DNA from: Bacteroidetes bacterium UBA7674 | GTDB lineage: Bacteria; Bacteroidota; Bacteroidia; Chitinophagales; Chitinophagaceae | Assembly (NCBI GenBank): GCA_002483105.1 | Contig: DLHG01000013.1 | Coordinates: 186,001 to 250,000 of the forward strand | Direction: 5' to 3' | Length of the DNA: 64,000 nucleotides | Shown: one piece after another, positions 1 through 6,784 of the stretch | Numbering within the stretch: position 1 is the stretch's first letter | Layout of the letters: each line of letters begins with the position of its first letter | The notes under the pieces: model-generated | Databases searched by the model: none | What the model was told of the DNA's origin: nothing | Seen by the model: the letters and a program-made list of their open reading frames with translations, nothing else | Program-made: the position numbers and the translations under genes

Positions 1-2
1 AT

Positions 3-164
3 ATCATTGAGATATATTCTAAAGGCAAAAGCTATTGGGAGCGTGTATTCTATTTTATCCATCTCACGGACTGGCTTTCAGTTGACCTGGCCGATCTTCA
101 CCATGTAGATGCAAGTGAAGTGAAAGTGATAGACTTCCTCAAGGGGTCATTGGCTAAGTCTTAA
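3..164 (+). CDS. C-terminal end of a bifunctional phosphoglucose/phosphomannose isomerase (partial)
   Basis: The window opens inside a reading frame that runs 53 residues to a TAA stop. The visible tail ends in a helix with the pattern FIHLTDWLSVDLADL followed by HVDASEVKVIDFLKG. I recognise this as the end of the SIS-domain phosphoglucose/phosphomannose isomerases, which finish with a '(G/T)DW.S..LA...GVDP..V..I..LK..L' signature. These enzymes interconvert glucose-6-P or mannose-6-P with fructose-6-P in the cytosol. The neighbours, a transaldolase and a phosphohexomutase, fit a sugar-phosphate locus. The catalytic domain lies outside the window, so the call rests on the tail only; it is an inference from family memory. 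Confidence 0.6.
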   Translation: MIEIYSKGKSYWERVFYFIHLTDWLSVDLADLHHVDASEVKVIDFLKGSLAKS

Positions 165-195
165 ACGATTAATAATTGATAGAATTTATATACAG

Positions 196-224
196 TCCTC
201 TGGTTTACACCAGGGGATTTTTTA
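196..224 (+). terminator. Rho-independent terminator after the isomerase
   Basis: A 9-bp stem (TCCTCTGGT with ACCAGGGGA, one G-T pair) and a 4-nt loop are followed by a T-rich run. It lies 32 bases after the isomerase stop codon. Confidence 0.8.
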
Positions 225-256
225 TTCTGACCTCGCGCAAAAAAAATAATATGTTC

Positions 257-279
257 ATCCTTTAGGGGTTTAGAGGGAT
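257..279. repeat. Degenerate CCTTTAGGGG-type palindromic repeat
   Basis: This short stretch (CCTTTAGGGGTTTAGAGGG) resembles better copies at 5424, 21811 and 26397. It belongs to a dispersed intergenic family and carries no coding capacity. Confidence 0.45.
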
Positions 280-303
280 TCTCAATATTTTTTAGCTAAC
301 TAA

Positions 304-336
304 TTGTTCAAAATGCAAAAAACCTTCTTACCTTTG
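304..336 (+). promoter_or_regulatory. Promoter of the SRP RNA gene
   Basis: TTG at 304-306 and TACCTTTG at 329-336 match the Bacteroidota -33/-7 elements (TTTG and TAnnTTTG). The spacing of 22 is slightly longer than the usual 19-20. The predicted start, about 6 nt past the -7 box, coincides with the 5' strand of the SRP RNA stem at 342. Confidence 0.65.
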
Positions 337-341
337 CCGCC

Positions 342-438
342 CTGGCAAGTCTTATACGGCCAGCTCCTACTAAATCCCCCAGGGCAGGAATGCAGCAAGG
401 GTGGGTGGTTGAGCGGTGCGATGTGAGTAACTTGCCAG
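342..438 (+). ncRNA. ffs: Signal recognition particle RNA, small bacterial type (4.5S-like)
   Basis: The first nine bases CTGGCAAGT (342-350) pair exactly with ACTTGCCAG (430-438), so the molecule is one long hairpin of about 97 nt. The apical part CAGGGCAGGAATGCAGCAAGG (near 380-400, quoted in parts: GGCAGGAA then AGCAAGG) is the conserved Ffh-binding internal loop and tetraloop region of bacterial SRP RNA. An eight-T run starts at 439, so the base of the stem also serves as terminator. The RNA works with Ffh and FtsY to target nascent membrane proteins. A minus-strand reading frame across this region is a shadow. Confidence 0.88.
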
Positions 439-514
439 TTTTTTTTGTCTCTTTTAGTTTTCCCCAACTTATCTACAATCAAAAATCTGAACTGGCAAGC
501 CTGCGATAAATGGC

Positions 515-522
515 TACCTTTG
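515..522 (+). promoter_or_regulatory. -7 box upstream of transaldolase
   Basis: TACCTTTG matches the TAnnTTTG consensus and lies 19 nt before the start codon. No clear TTTG -33 element is seen. Confidence 0.5.
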
Positions 523-541
523 CCTCTAGAAATTTAATTAC

Positions 542-1195
542 ATGAAATTTTTTATAGATACAGCCAACTTAGCACAAATTAAAGAGGCGAGCGAGTTAGG
601 TATCCTGGATGGCGTAACTACCAATCCTACCCTGATGGCAAAAGAGGGTATTAAAGGCGAAGCAGCTATTACCCAGCACTACAAAACCATTTGCGAAATG
701 GTTGATGGCCCTATCAGTGCTGAAGTATTAGGAACTACTTTCGAAGGCATAGTAGAAGAAGGCAAAAAACTGGCTGCTATCCACCCGAATATTGTTGTGA
801 AAGTACCAATGATAAAAGATGGTATCAAAGCGATCAAGTGGTTTACTGATAATGGCATCCAGACAAACTGTACGTTAGTATTTTCTGCAGGACAGGCGAT
901 ACTTGCTGCAAAAGCCGGCGCTACTTTCGTATCTCCTTTCATCGGCCGTATAGATGACAGCTCTTGGGATGGTGTTCAACTGATAGAGCAAATTGTGAAC
1001 GTGTACAATGCACAAGGCTTCATGACGGAAGTACTGGCTGCATCTATCCGCAATCCGTTACACATCGTTCGTTGCGCTGAAGCAGGTGCCGACGTTTGTA
1101 CTTGTCCTTTAAGTTCTATCCTGGGTTTACTGAAACATCCACTTACCGACATCGGACTGGAGCAATTCCTGAAAGATGCACAAGCAATGCAATAA
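542..1195 (+). CDS. tal: Transaldolase (small TalC/fructose-6-phosphate aldolase-like type)
   Basis: This 217-residue TIM-barrel enzyme transfers dihydroxyacetone units between sugar phosphates in the non-oxidative pentose phosphate pathway. It begins MKFFIDTAN, has the TTNPT signature at residues 26-30, and the Schiff-base lysine in VVKVP at K87. The length fits the short transaldolase class found in Bacteroidota and Gram-positives; some members act as fructose-6-phosphate aldolases, and sequence alone does not separate the two. The ATG at 542 gives the canonical N-terminus. The gene stands alone between the SRP RNA and a bidirectional terminator. Confidence 0.93.
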   Translation: MKFFIDTANLAQIKEASELGILDGVTTNPTLMAKEGIKGEAAITQHYKTICEMVDGPISAEVLGTTFEGIVEEGKKLAAIHPNIVVKVPMIKDGIKAIKWFTDNGIQTNCTLVFSAGQAILAAKAGATFVSPFIGRIDDSSWDGVQLIEQIVNVYNAQGFMTEVLAASIRNPLHIVRCAEAGADVCTCPLSSILGLLKHPLTDIGLEQFLKDAQAMQ

Positions 1196-1238
1196 AAAGC
1201 GTTAATGCGATAATTAATGCGAATTCTCATAAATTCGA

Positions 1239-1267
1239 AAAGCCTCTCGGTTCGACCGAGAGGCTTT
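1239..1267. terminator. Bidirectional terminator between tal and the phosphohexomutase
   Basis: A perfect 12-bp stem (AAAGCCTCTCGG/CCGAGAGGCTTT) with a 5-nt loop sits between two convergent genes, with T-rich sequence on both sides. Confidence 0.85.
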
Positions 1268-1280
1268 CAATTTTTATCTG

Positions 1281-1317
1281 TTAGCGTCAGCACGGCTTCA
1301 GCCGTCAGCACGCGTTA
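1281..1317. repeat. Palindromic intergenic repeat, GCGTCAGCACGGC family
   Basis: GCGT-CAGC-ACGGC-TTCA-GCCGT-CAGC-ACGC forms a symmetrical interrupted hairpin. A related copy near 9038-9096 shares the outer parts (TAGCGTC and CGCCGTCAG-ACGCGTTA) but has an inserted block inside. Confidence 0.55.
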
Positions 1318-1318
1318 C

Positions 1319-2725
1319 CTATGCTAGTATAGTCTTCTTCACATCTTCCAGTATATCCAGCGTTTCTTCTTTGCTGTTACCTTCCGCATATACACGCAGC
1401 AACGGTTCTGTCCCCGATGCACGCAACAGTATCCACCCGCCGTTGTCCAGCAGGTACTTTATACCGTCAATGGTTTCCCTGCTTTTAAACGTATACTTAC
1501 CAAACTGCTTATACCCATCATCTGTAGCCATTTTGATAATGGCGTTCTTCTTGTCGTTCTCTATTGTCAGGTCATTACGCTCATAGACAAAGCGGCCAAC
1601 CACTTCATACACTTCTTCACACAGTTGTTTTAGCGTCTTTCCGCTCTTGGTCATGTATTCATACAGCAGTATGCCATCATAAATACCGTCACGTTCAGGA
1701 ATGTGTCCCTTTACGGCTATGCCGCCACTTTCTTCACCACCTACCAGCACATCTTCATTCACCATTATTTCGCTGATGTACTTGAAACCTATTGGTGTGA
1801 TCTCTATTGGTAAGCCATAGGCCTCACACATTTTCTTTACACGGTCAGTAGTAGAGAAGGCGATAGCCACCTTACCTGTCATTCCCTGGTGCTTATGCAG
1901 ATAATGTATCAGTAACAAAATGATATGGTGAGCATCTACGAAATTGCCATCCTCATCATAAAGACCAATACGATCGGCATCACCATCTGTTGCAAGGCCT
2001 ATTTTTATTTCAGGTGTATTGCGTACGGTCTTAGCCAGATCCTGCAGATTTTTATCAAGTGGCTCCGGCGCTTGTCCAAGGAAGCCGGGGTTGTTATCGC
2101 AATGCAATAACACCGCATTCGGCAATACCCTGCGGATCACATTTTGTCCTGCTCCAAACATAGCGTCATATGCCAACTTAAATGGCGATTTCGCCAATGC
2201 AGCAAAATCAAATTTTTCTTCCAGGTAGCTCACGTACATATCTTCCAGTTGCACGTATTCCAGCAAGCCTTTTGCTTCCCAATGTGCCAGGCCTTCAGCA
2301 GGTATTACTACCTCTTCAGGTATCAGGTCTTCCACTGCCGCTATATCCTTCGGGCTCGATGGGCCACCGTGTGCACCTTTTAGTTTGTACCCATTGTAAG
2401 AAGGTGGGTTGTGTGAAGCTGTAATAACTACACCTTGCTGCGCGCCGAGTTTCAATACACCAAATGATATCATTGGCGTGCTCACAAAGCCTTTTGCCAT
2501 CAGAACTTTGATTCCATTAGCACAAAGCACTTTTGCTACTACTTCAGAGAATAGTTCACCACCAAAGCGGCAATCGTGTCCTAACACTACTTTTGCATCT
2601 TTGCCTCTTGCATTCAGCCAATCGGCTAAACCTTTAGTGACACGGGCAACATTATATACGGTAAAATCCTGTGCTATGATCGCGCGCCAGCCATCCGTTC
2701 CGAATTTTATTTTTTCTGTCTGCAT
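1319..2725 (-). CDS. Phosphoglucomutase/phosphomannomutase family protein
   Basis: The enzyme belongs to the alpha-D-phosphohexomutases, which move phosphate between C1 and C6 of hexoses through a phosphoserine. Visible signatures are FGTDGWR at residues 8-14, the active-site loop TASHNPP with Ser104, the metal loop DGDADR at about 247-252, the sugar-binding GGEESGG at about 329-335, and RASGTEP at about 435-441 in the phosphate-binding domain. The reading frame is open 20 codons further upstream, but the ATG at 2725 gives the normal N-terminus (MQTEKIKFGTDGWR), so 468 residues are taken. A possible -7 box (TAAATTTG, minus strand) lies at 2805-2798. The preferred substrate, glucose or mannose or glucosamine phosphate, cannot be read from sequence. 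Confidence 0.9.
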   Translation of the reverse strand: MQTEKIKFGTDGWRAIIAQDFTVYNVARVTKGLADWLNARGKDAKVVLGHDCRFGGELFSEVVAKVLCANGIKVLMAKGFVSTPMISFGVLKLGAQQGVVITASHNPPSYNGYKLKGAHGGPSSPKDIAAVEDLIPEEVVIPAEGLAHWEAKGLLEYVQLEDMYVSYLEEKFDFAALAKSPFKLAYDAMFGAGQNVIRRVLPNAVLLHCDNNPGFLGQAPEPLDKNLQDLAKTVRNTPEIKIGLATDGDADRIGLYDEDGNFVDAHHIILLLIHYLHKHQGMTGKVAIAFSTTDRVKKMCEAYGLPIEITPIGFKYISEIMVNEDVLVGGEESGGIAVKGHIPERDGIYDGILLYEYMTKSGKTLKQLCEEVYEVVGRFVYERNDLTIENDKKNAIIKMATDDGYKQFGKYTFKSRETIDGIKYLLDNGGWILLRASGTEPLLRVYAEGNSKEETLDILEDVKKTILA

Positions 2726-2858
2726 TTCTATAAATACGTTTCTGATAATGATTAAGGCATTAAAAATGCCAGTAATACGGTTCAACTATACGGGCATCAA
2801 ATTTACTAAACCTTTCGTAGCAATAGCATGCTTAACTTTATTAAAAATTTCAGGCATT

Positions 2859-4232
2859 ATGGCGCATACGTTCAGTTCGGTGAATCCCGCTACAGGAAAG
2901 GAATTAGCTAGTTACCAGGCAGATAACAAGGAAAAGGTAGAAAAGGCTTTAAAGCAGGCTCAAAAGGCTTTTGAGGGGTGGAAGCAGCTTTCGCATAAGG
3001 AAAGGGGCAAAACACTCAAGGCCATTGCTGCTCAATTAAGAAAGGATAAAGAGAAACTGGCAAAACTCGCCACTGCCGAAATGGGTAAGCCCATTCAGCA
3101 AAGCCTGGATGAAGTAGAGAAGTGCGCGAATACATTCGATTTCTATGCCAAGGAGGGACCCAAATTCCTGGCTGATGAAATAATAAAGACAGATGCCCGC
3201 AAAAGCTATGTAAGTTATCAACCATTAGGAACGGTACTGGCAATCATGCCCTGGAACTTTCCTTACTGGCAGGTGTTCCGTGCTATGGGTCCTGCATTGA
3301 TGGCGGGTAATGCAATGATATTAAAACATGCATCTAACGTCAGTGGTTGTGCTTTAGCAATAGAGGACGTGATGAAGAAAGCAGGAGCGCCGAAAGGCCT
3401 GTTCCAAACCTTGCTTTTGCCATCTTCTGAAATAGCCGACTTAATAGCACAACCAGAGATTTCTGCTATCACACTCACAGGTAGTACAGAAGCGGGAAAG
3501 AAAGTCGCTTCGGCTGCTGCAAGCCATATCAAGAAACAGGTGTTGGAGTTGGGTGGTAGCGATGCGTACATAATACTGGAAGACGCGGATATGAAACTTG
3601 CGGTACAGACTTGCGTCAATGGCCGCCTGGTAAATAGCGGACAAAGCTGCGTTGCTGCAAAACGTTTCATTCCGGTAAAAGCAATAAAGAAAGAATTTGA
3701 AGCAGGTATAGTTGCTGCCATGAAGGCAGCCGCATTCGGCGACCCGATGGATAAGAAGAATAAGATAGGTCCGCTGGCAAGGATTGATCTGCGCGATACA
3801 CTACACAAGCAAGTGGAGGATAGCATCGCCAAAGGTGCAAAGCTTCTTTGCGGCGGATATATTCCTGAAGGAGATGGAGCATTCTATCCACCTACAGTGT
3901 TGACTAATGTAAAGAAAGGAATGCCTGCTTATGATGAAGAGCTCTTCGGCCCTGTCGCTTCTATCATAGAAGCTAAAGATGAGAAAGATGCTATCCACAT
4001 AGCCAATGATAACATCTACGGCCTCGGCGCTGGTATCTTCTCTAAAGACAGGAAACGTGCAGAGAGGATCGCTGCTACCCAACTGGAGGCGGGCAACTGC
4101 TTCGTCAATTCATTCGTCCACTCCGATGCCCGTTTACCATTCGGTGGCGTAAAGCAAAGTGGATATGGCAGGGAATTGAGTATATTTGGGATACGTGAAT
4201 TCACGAATATAAAGACGGTATTTATTCAGTAA
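2859..4232 (+). CDS. NAD(P)-dependent aldehyde dehydrogenase (succinate-semialdehyde dehydrogenase-like)
   Basis: The 457-residue protein oxidises an aldehyde to the acid with NAD(P)+. The general base Glu230 lies in VLELGG and the nucleophile Cys264 in NSGQSCVAAKRF; PWNFP at 131-135 and ELFGPVA near the C-terminus are also typical. The open frame extends far upstream (to 2409), but that part overlaps the divergent mutase gene. The ATG at 2859 (MAHTFSSVNPATGKEL) matches where family members start. The sequence resembles the GabD/Sad group; the real substrate is not certain. The two genes diverge from a 133-bp spacer. Confidence 0.9.
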   Translation: MAHTFSSVNPATGKELASYQADNKEKVEKALKQAQKAFEGWKQLSHKERGKTLKAIAAQLRKDKEKLAKLATAEMGKPIQQSLDEVEKCANTFDFYAKEGPKFLADEIIKTDARKSYVSYQPLGTVLAIMPWNFPYWQVFRAMGPALMAGNAMILKHASNVSGCALAIEDVMKKAGAPKGLFQTLLLPSSEIADLIAQPEISAITLTGSTEAGKKVASAAASHIKKQVLELGGSDAYIILEDADMKLAVQTCVNGRLVNSGQSCVAAKRFIPVKAIKKEFEAGIVAAMKAAAFGDPMDKKNKIGPLARIDLRDTLHKQVEDSIAKGAKLLCGGYIPEGDGAFYPPTVLTNVKKGMPAYDEELFGPVASIIEAKDEKDAIHIANDNIYGLGAGIFSKDRKRAERIAATQLEAGNCFVNSFVHSDARLPFGGVKQSGYGRELSIFGIREFTNIKTVFIQ

Positions 4233-4241
4233 ATTTGTGTT

Positions 4242-4421
4242 ATGAAAAAGGAAAAAGTCATAGAAGTGATAGAGGCTATGCCGCAAGACTTTGAGTTGGA
4301 TGCCTTATTCGAGAAGTTGGTAATCGTTGAGAAATTAGAAGCAGCAGAGCAACAGGTTGCAGAAGGGAAAGTTGTTTACCACTCGGAAGCAAAGAAACGT
4401 GCTGACGCATGGAAAAAATAA
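4242..4421 (+). CDS. Antitoxin of a ParE/RelE-type module (small)
   Basis: A 59-residue frame runs from ATG at 4242 to TAA at 4421. It begins MKKEKVIEVIEAMPQDFELD and ends VVYHSEAKKRADAWKK. The charged 'G.VV.H.EAK.R...W' tail is common among small antitoxins encoded before ParE/RelE toxins in Bacteroidota. It overlaps the toxin gene by 13 bases, which points to translational coupling. A minor oddity is that the gene starts only 9 bases after the aldehyde dehydrogenase stop, so it may be co-transcribed. Its function is inferred mainly from the neighbour. Confidence 0.75.
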   Translation: MKKEKVIEVIEAMPQDFELDALFEKLVIVEKLEAAEQQVAEGKVVYHSEAKKRADAWKK

Positions 4422-4693
4422 TTTGGTCTGAATTAGCTTTAGATGATCTGCAAGAGATCTATGACTTTATCTGGCTGGATTCAAAGTTTTATGCTGACAA
4501 AACACAAGACGCTTTTTTCGAGAGAGTTGAAATATTATTAAGTCAACCTCATATTGGTAGAATAGTTCCTGAAAGGAATGATCCCAACATCAGGGAAATA
4601 TTGATAGGCAATTATCGGATTATGTACTTTATAGGTAATTTGCCAAACATAATTATTTATCGGGTAGTACATTTTTCTCGCTTATTTTCATAA
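4409..4693 (+). CDS. Type II toxin, RelE/ParE family
   Basis: The 94-residue protein has the ParE/RelE fold pattern: an N-terminal strand (KIIWSELALDDLQEIYDFI), two helices, then PHIGRIVPERNDPNIREILIGNYRIMYFI and a final strand with VVHFSR. The 'P..G..V.E..D..IRE......YRI.Y' core is diagnostic of this family. ParE toxins poison DNA gyrase and RelE toxins cleave mRNA on the ribosome; the sequence looks closer to ParE, but the target cannot be fixed. The start ATG lies inside the antitoxin gene. Confidence 0.88.
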   Translation: MEKIIWSELALDDLQEIYDFIWLDSKFYADKTQDAFFERVEILLSQPHIGRIVPERNDPNIREILIGNYRIMYFIGNLPNIIIYRVVHFSRLFS

Positions 4694-4699
4694 TTACTC

Positions 4700-5299
4700 A
4701 TGCACACATACCTAGCCTTAGGCGATTCATATACTATCGGGGAACAAGTTCCCATGCAGGAGAACTTCCCGCATCAACTCGTAAAGATGCTCAATGCAAA
4801 GGGCATCAAAACAGCAGCACCTGTCATCATCGCCAAGACCGGCTGGACGACCGATGAACTCGCCGCCTCCATCCGCGAACATAACCTGCACGAAACATTC
4901 ACTTTCGTTACACTACTGATCGGTGTGAACAATCAATACCGTGGCCGCAGCGTAGATAACTATAAAGAAGAGTTCACCCAATTACTCGACCAGGCTATCG
5001 TATTCGCCAATGGACACACACAAAATGTATTCGTGGTTTCTATCCCTGATTGGGGCGTTACACCATTTGCAGAGGGGAAAGACAGGGTACAGGTAGCGAA
5101 AGATATAGACGCCTATAACAGTGCCTGCAAGCACATCAGCCTCATGCACAAATGCCATTTCACAGATATCACCGACAGCACCCGCAAGAACGGTACAACC
5201 CCCGAATACCTGGCAGAAGACGGCTTGCACCCATCAGCAAAAGAATATAAAGTCTGGGCCGAGCGCCTCGAACCTGAAGTGGCTAAAGTCTTAAAATAA
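4700..5299 (+). CDS. SGNH/GDSL-family hydrolase
   Basis: The protein (199 residues) begins MHTYLALGDSYTIGE, with the nucleophile Ser10 in the GDS motif. The LIGVNNQY stretch supplies the block III Gly-Asn residues, and DGLHPS near residues 174-179 supplies the catalytic Asp and His. Such enzymes hydrolyse esters, including lysophospholipids and acetylated sugars. There is no signal peptide, so it is probably cytosolic. It starts 6 bases after the toxin stop, so it may be transcribed with the TA pair. The substrate is unknown. Confidence 0.88.
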   Translation: MHTYLALGDSYTIGEQVPMQENFPHQLVKMLNAKGIKTAAPVIIAKTGWTTDELAASIREHNLHETFTFVTLLIGVNNQYRGRSVDNYKEEFTQLLDQAIVFANGHTQNVFVVSIPDWGVTPFAEGKDRVQVAKDIDAYNSACKHISLMHKCHFTDITDSTRKNGTTPEYLAEDGLHPSAKEYKVWAERLEPEVAKVLK

Positions 5300-5461
5300 A
5301 GTCTGTCATCCTGAGCGCAGCGAAGGATCTATCACGCCATTCAATAGCACATAAAAAACACGCTGGTCTAAGCATTTGCTTAGACCCAACATAGGGCAAG
5401 CATTTGCTTGCGATAGAATGATATTCCCCTTTAGGGGGCTAGGGGATGTTGACTCGCATAC
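5300..5461. repeat. Composite intergenic repeat cluster
   Basis: Three dispersed repeat types lie in a row. GTCATCCTGAGCGCAGCGAAGG (5304-5325, quoted here in parts: CATCCTGAGCGCAGCG) is a widespread type. A two-hairpin unit sits at 5365-5411. A CCCCTTTAGGGGG palindrome with GTTGACTCGC tail sits at 5424-5459. No open frame is convincing. Confidence 0.65.
5365..5411. repeat. Two-hairpin repeat, copy 1
   Basis: Hairpin 1 is GGTCTAAGC-ATTT-GCTTAGACC (5365-5386). Hairpin 2 is GCAAGC-ATTT-GCTTGC (5396-5411), 9 nt later. The same pair of hairpins with the same 9-nt spacing recurs at 46226-46272, where stem differences are largely compensated. Confidence 0.75.
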
Positions 5462-5464
5462 AAC

Positions 5465-5857
5465 TCACCTCAAAGACTCAAACATCCTATTCAGCTTCTC
5501 CCTGTTCACGATTTTCTGCCATTGCGTTCCCTCGGCTATTACACGGTCGTTTACACGGGCTACATAGTCCGTCACCACCTCATTCCCATTCACCGCTGTC
5601 AGCGTAGCAGTAAATATCACTTCTTGTCCTATCAGGGCAGGGGAGAGATGCTTTACTGTAATGCCGCTTCCTATTCCTTCTTCTCCATCTTCTTTCATTT
5701 CCAGCACAAAGAGCCTTCCGCTCCATTCAGCATCACGGCACAATGCAAATGTGGAATACACCGCATGTACCTCACCGCTATCAAACTTAGCCGTATCCTC
5801 TTTCGTCACCACATAACTAAAAGTCTTAACATCGCCCGTTTGGAAAGGATTTTTCAT
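5465..5857 (-). CDS. Hotdog-fold thioesterase-like protein (FlK-like)
   Basis: The 130-residue product looks like a single hotdog domain: N-terminal MKNPFQTGDVKTFSYVV, a central segment TFALCRDAEWSGRLF, then GIGSGITVKHLSPALIGQEV and a strand-rich tail. The 'H.sP...G..V' segment matches fluoroacetyl-CoA-type thioesterases. These hydrolyse acyl-CoA thioesters in the cytosol. A GTG four codons upstream (5869) could also start translation, but the ATG at 5857 is the better choice. The substrate is not predictable. Confidence 0.65.
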   Translation of the reverse strand: MKNPFQTGDVKTFSYVVTKEDTAKFDSGEVHAVYSTFALCRDAEWSGRLFVLEMKEDGEEGIGSGITVKHLSPALIGQEVIFTATLTAVNGNEVVTDYVARVNDRVIAEGTQWQKIVNREKLNRMFESLR

Positions 5858-5934
5858 AATTGTACTCACAAAATAATGTAAAACCCCTCTATAATCTTAT
5901 AAGCTTTTTTTTATTTTTTTAACATTCAGAAGCT

Positions 5935-5942
5935 TACCTTTG
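5935..5942 (+). promoter_or_regulatory. -7 box of the HYC-CC-PP/HMA/TonB cluster
   Basis: TACCTTTG matches TAnnTTTG and lies 14 nt before the ATG at 5957. Confidence 0.55.
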
Positions 5943-5956
5943 TAACAGCTCAGCTA

Positions 5957-6367
5957 ATGAAGAAATTCCTCATTATACCTCTAATGTTCATCTACCTCCT
6001 CTCGGTATCGGGAATGGTATGTTATGCGCATTACTGCGGCACCGACCTGGTTTCGTTGAACGTATACTCGGAAACGGACGGTTGCGAAGACGGCGGCTGC
6101 GGAGATGAAAGCGAAGAACCGGACGATTGTTGCGAGGACAAAGTAGTTAAGGCCAAGACCGTTCAGGACCAGAACAGTACACAAGCGTTCAAATTCAAGC
6201 TGGCTGCTTTCTCTGATTTTATTCTGCCCGTTACCTATCATTTAGATGGTTGCGAAGCTTGCTTCGTTCATTACACTACTAAAGTACATAAGGCTAATGC
6301 GCCTCCGGGCTTGTGGCAATCCTTGCCGCTGTATAAGCTCCATTCCAGTTTCACTTATTATGGTTAA
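5957..6367 (+). CDS. HYC-CC-PP family secreted protein
   Basis: The 136-residue protein begins with a signal peptide (MKKFLIIPLMFIYLLSVSG) and shows the three features of the HYC_CC_PP family: HYCG at about 26-29, a Cys-Cys pair in DDCCED at about 56-61, and APP near the C-terminus. The middle is acidic and Cys-rich (DGCEDGGCGDE). Members are found next to heavy-metal-associated domain proteins and TonB receptors in Bacteroidota, as here. A role in envelope metal handling is inferred; no biochemical function is known to me. Confidence 0.8.
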   Translation: MKKFLIIPLMFIYLLSVSGMVCYAHYCGTDLVSLNVYSETDGCEDGGCGDESEEPDDCCEDKVVKAKTVQDQNSTQAFKFKLAAFSDFILPVTYHLDGCEACFVHYTTKVHKANAPPGLWQSLPLYKLHSSFTYYG

Positions 6368-6427
6368 TGTTCCTTGCCTTTCAGGCGATGAAACATTATT
6401 TATTCAATAACCATAATAATTATTCAA

Positions 6428-6784
6428 ATGAAACAATTCATTGTTTTCCTTTCTGTTATATTTTTCTCAGTAAGCGCTATGGCGCAAACTAAGGGTGTCG
6501 TTACTGAGCACCACAAAGTCTTAGGCAACTGTGGTAGCTGTAAGAAGCGTATAGAAACTGCTGCATTCATTAAGGGCGTTAAACGCGTAGAATGGGACAA
6601 GCACAGTAAAGATCTTACCCTTACTTACGATGCATCAAAGACCTCTGCTGAAACTGTGCTGAAAAGCATAGCTAAGGTGGGCCACGAGTCTGACCTGGTG
6701 AAAGTGGATGCTAACGACCCGTCTTACAAAAAATTACCTTCCTGCTGCGCGTATAAAGAGCATGAGTGCGAAGACGAGAAATAA
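6428..6784 (+). CDS. Periplasmic heavy-metal-associated (HMA) domain protein
   Basis: A signal peptide (cleaved after SAMAQ, residue 20) is followed by an HMA fold with the metal-binding Cys35 and Cys38 in LGNCGSCKKRIE. Four further cysteines lie at the C-terminus (KLPSCCAYKEHECEDEK), which is unusual for a MerP-type domain and may form a second metal site. It would capture a soft metal, probably copper, in the periplasm. The gene follows the HYC-CC-PP gene by 60 bases and overlaps the TonB receptor gene by 19 bases. Confidence 0.85.
   Translation: MKQFIVFLSVIFFSVSAMAQTKGVVTEHHKVLGNCGSCKKRIETAAFIKGVKRVEWDKHSKDLTLTYDASKTSAETVLKSIAKVGHESDLVKVDANDPSYKKLPSCCAYKEHECEDEK

Noticed and set aside
300..482. 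60-codon minus-strand frame
   Set aside because: It covers the SRP RNA, whose hairpin and conserved core explain the region.
2409..2858. Upstream extension of the aldehyde dehydrogenase frame (open from 2409)
   Set aside because: It lies wholly over the N-terminal half of the phosphohexomutase gene on the other strand and has no aldehyde dehydrogenase similarity; the family start is at 2859.
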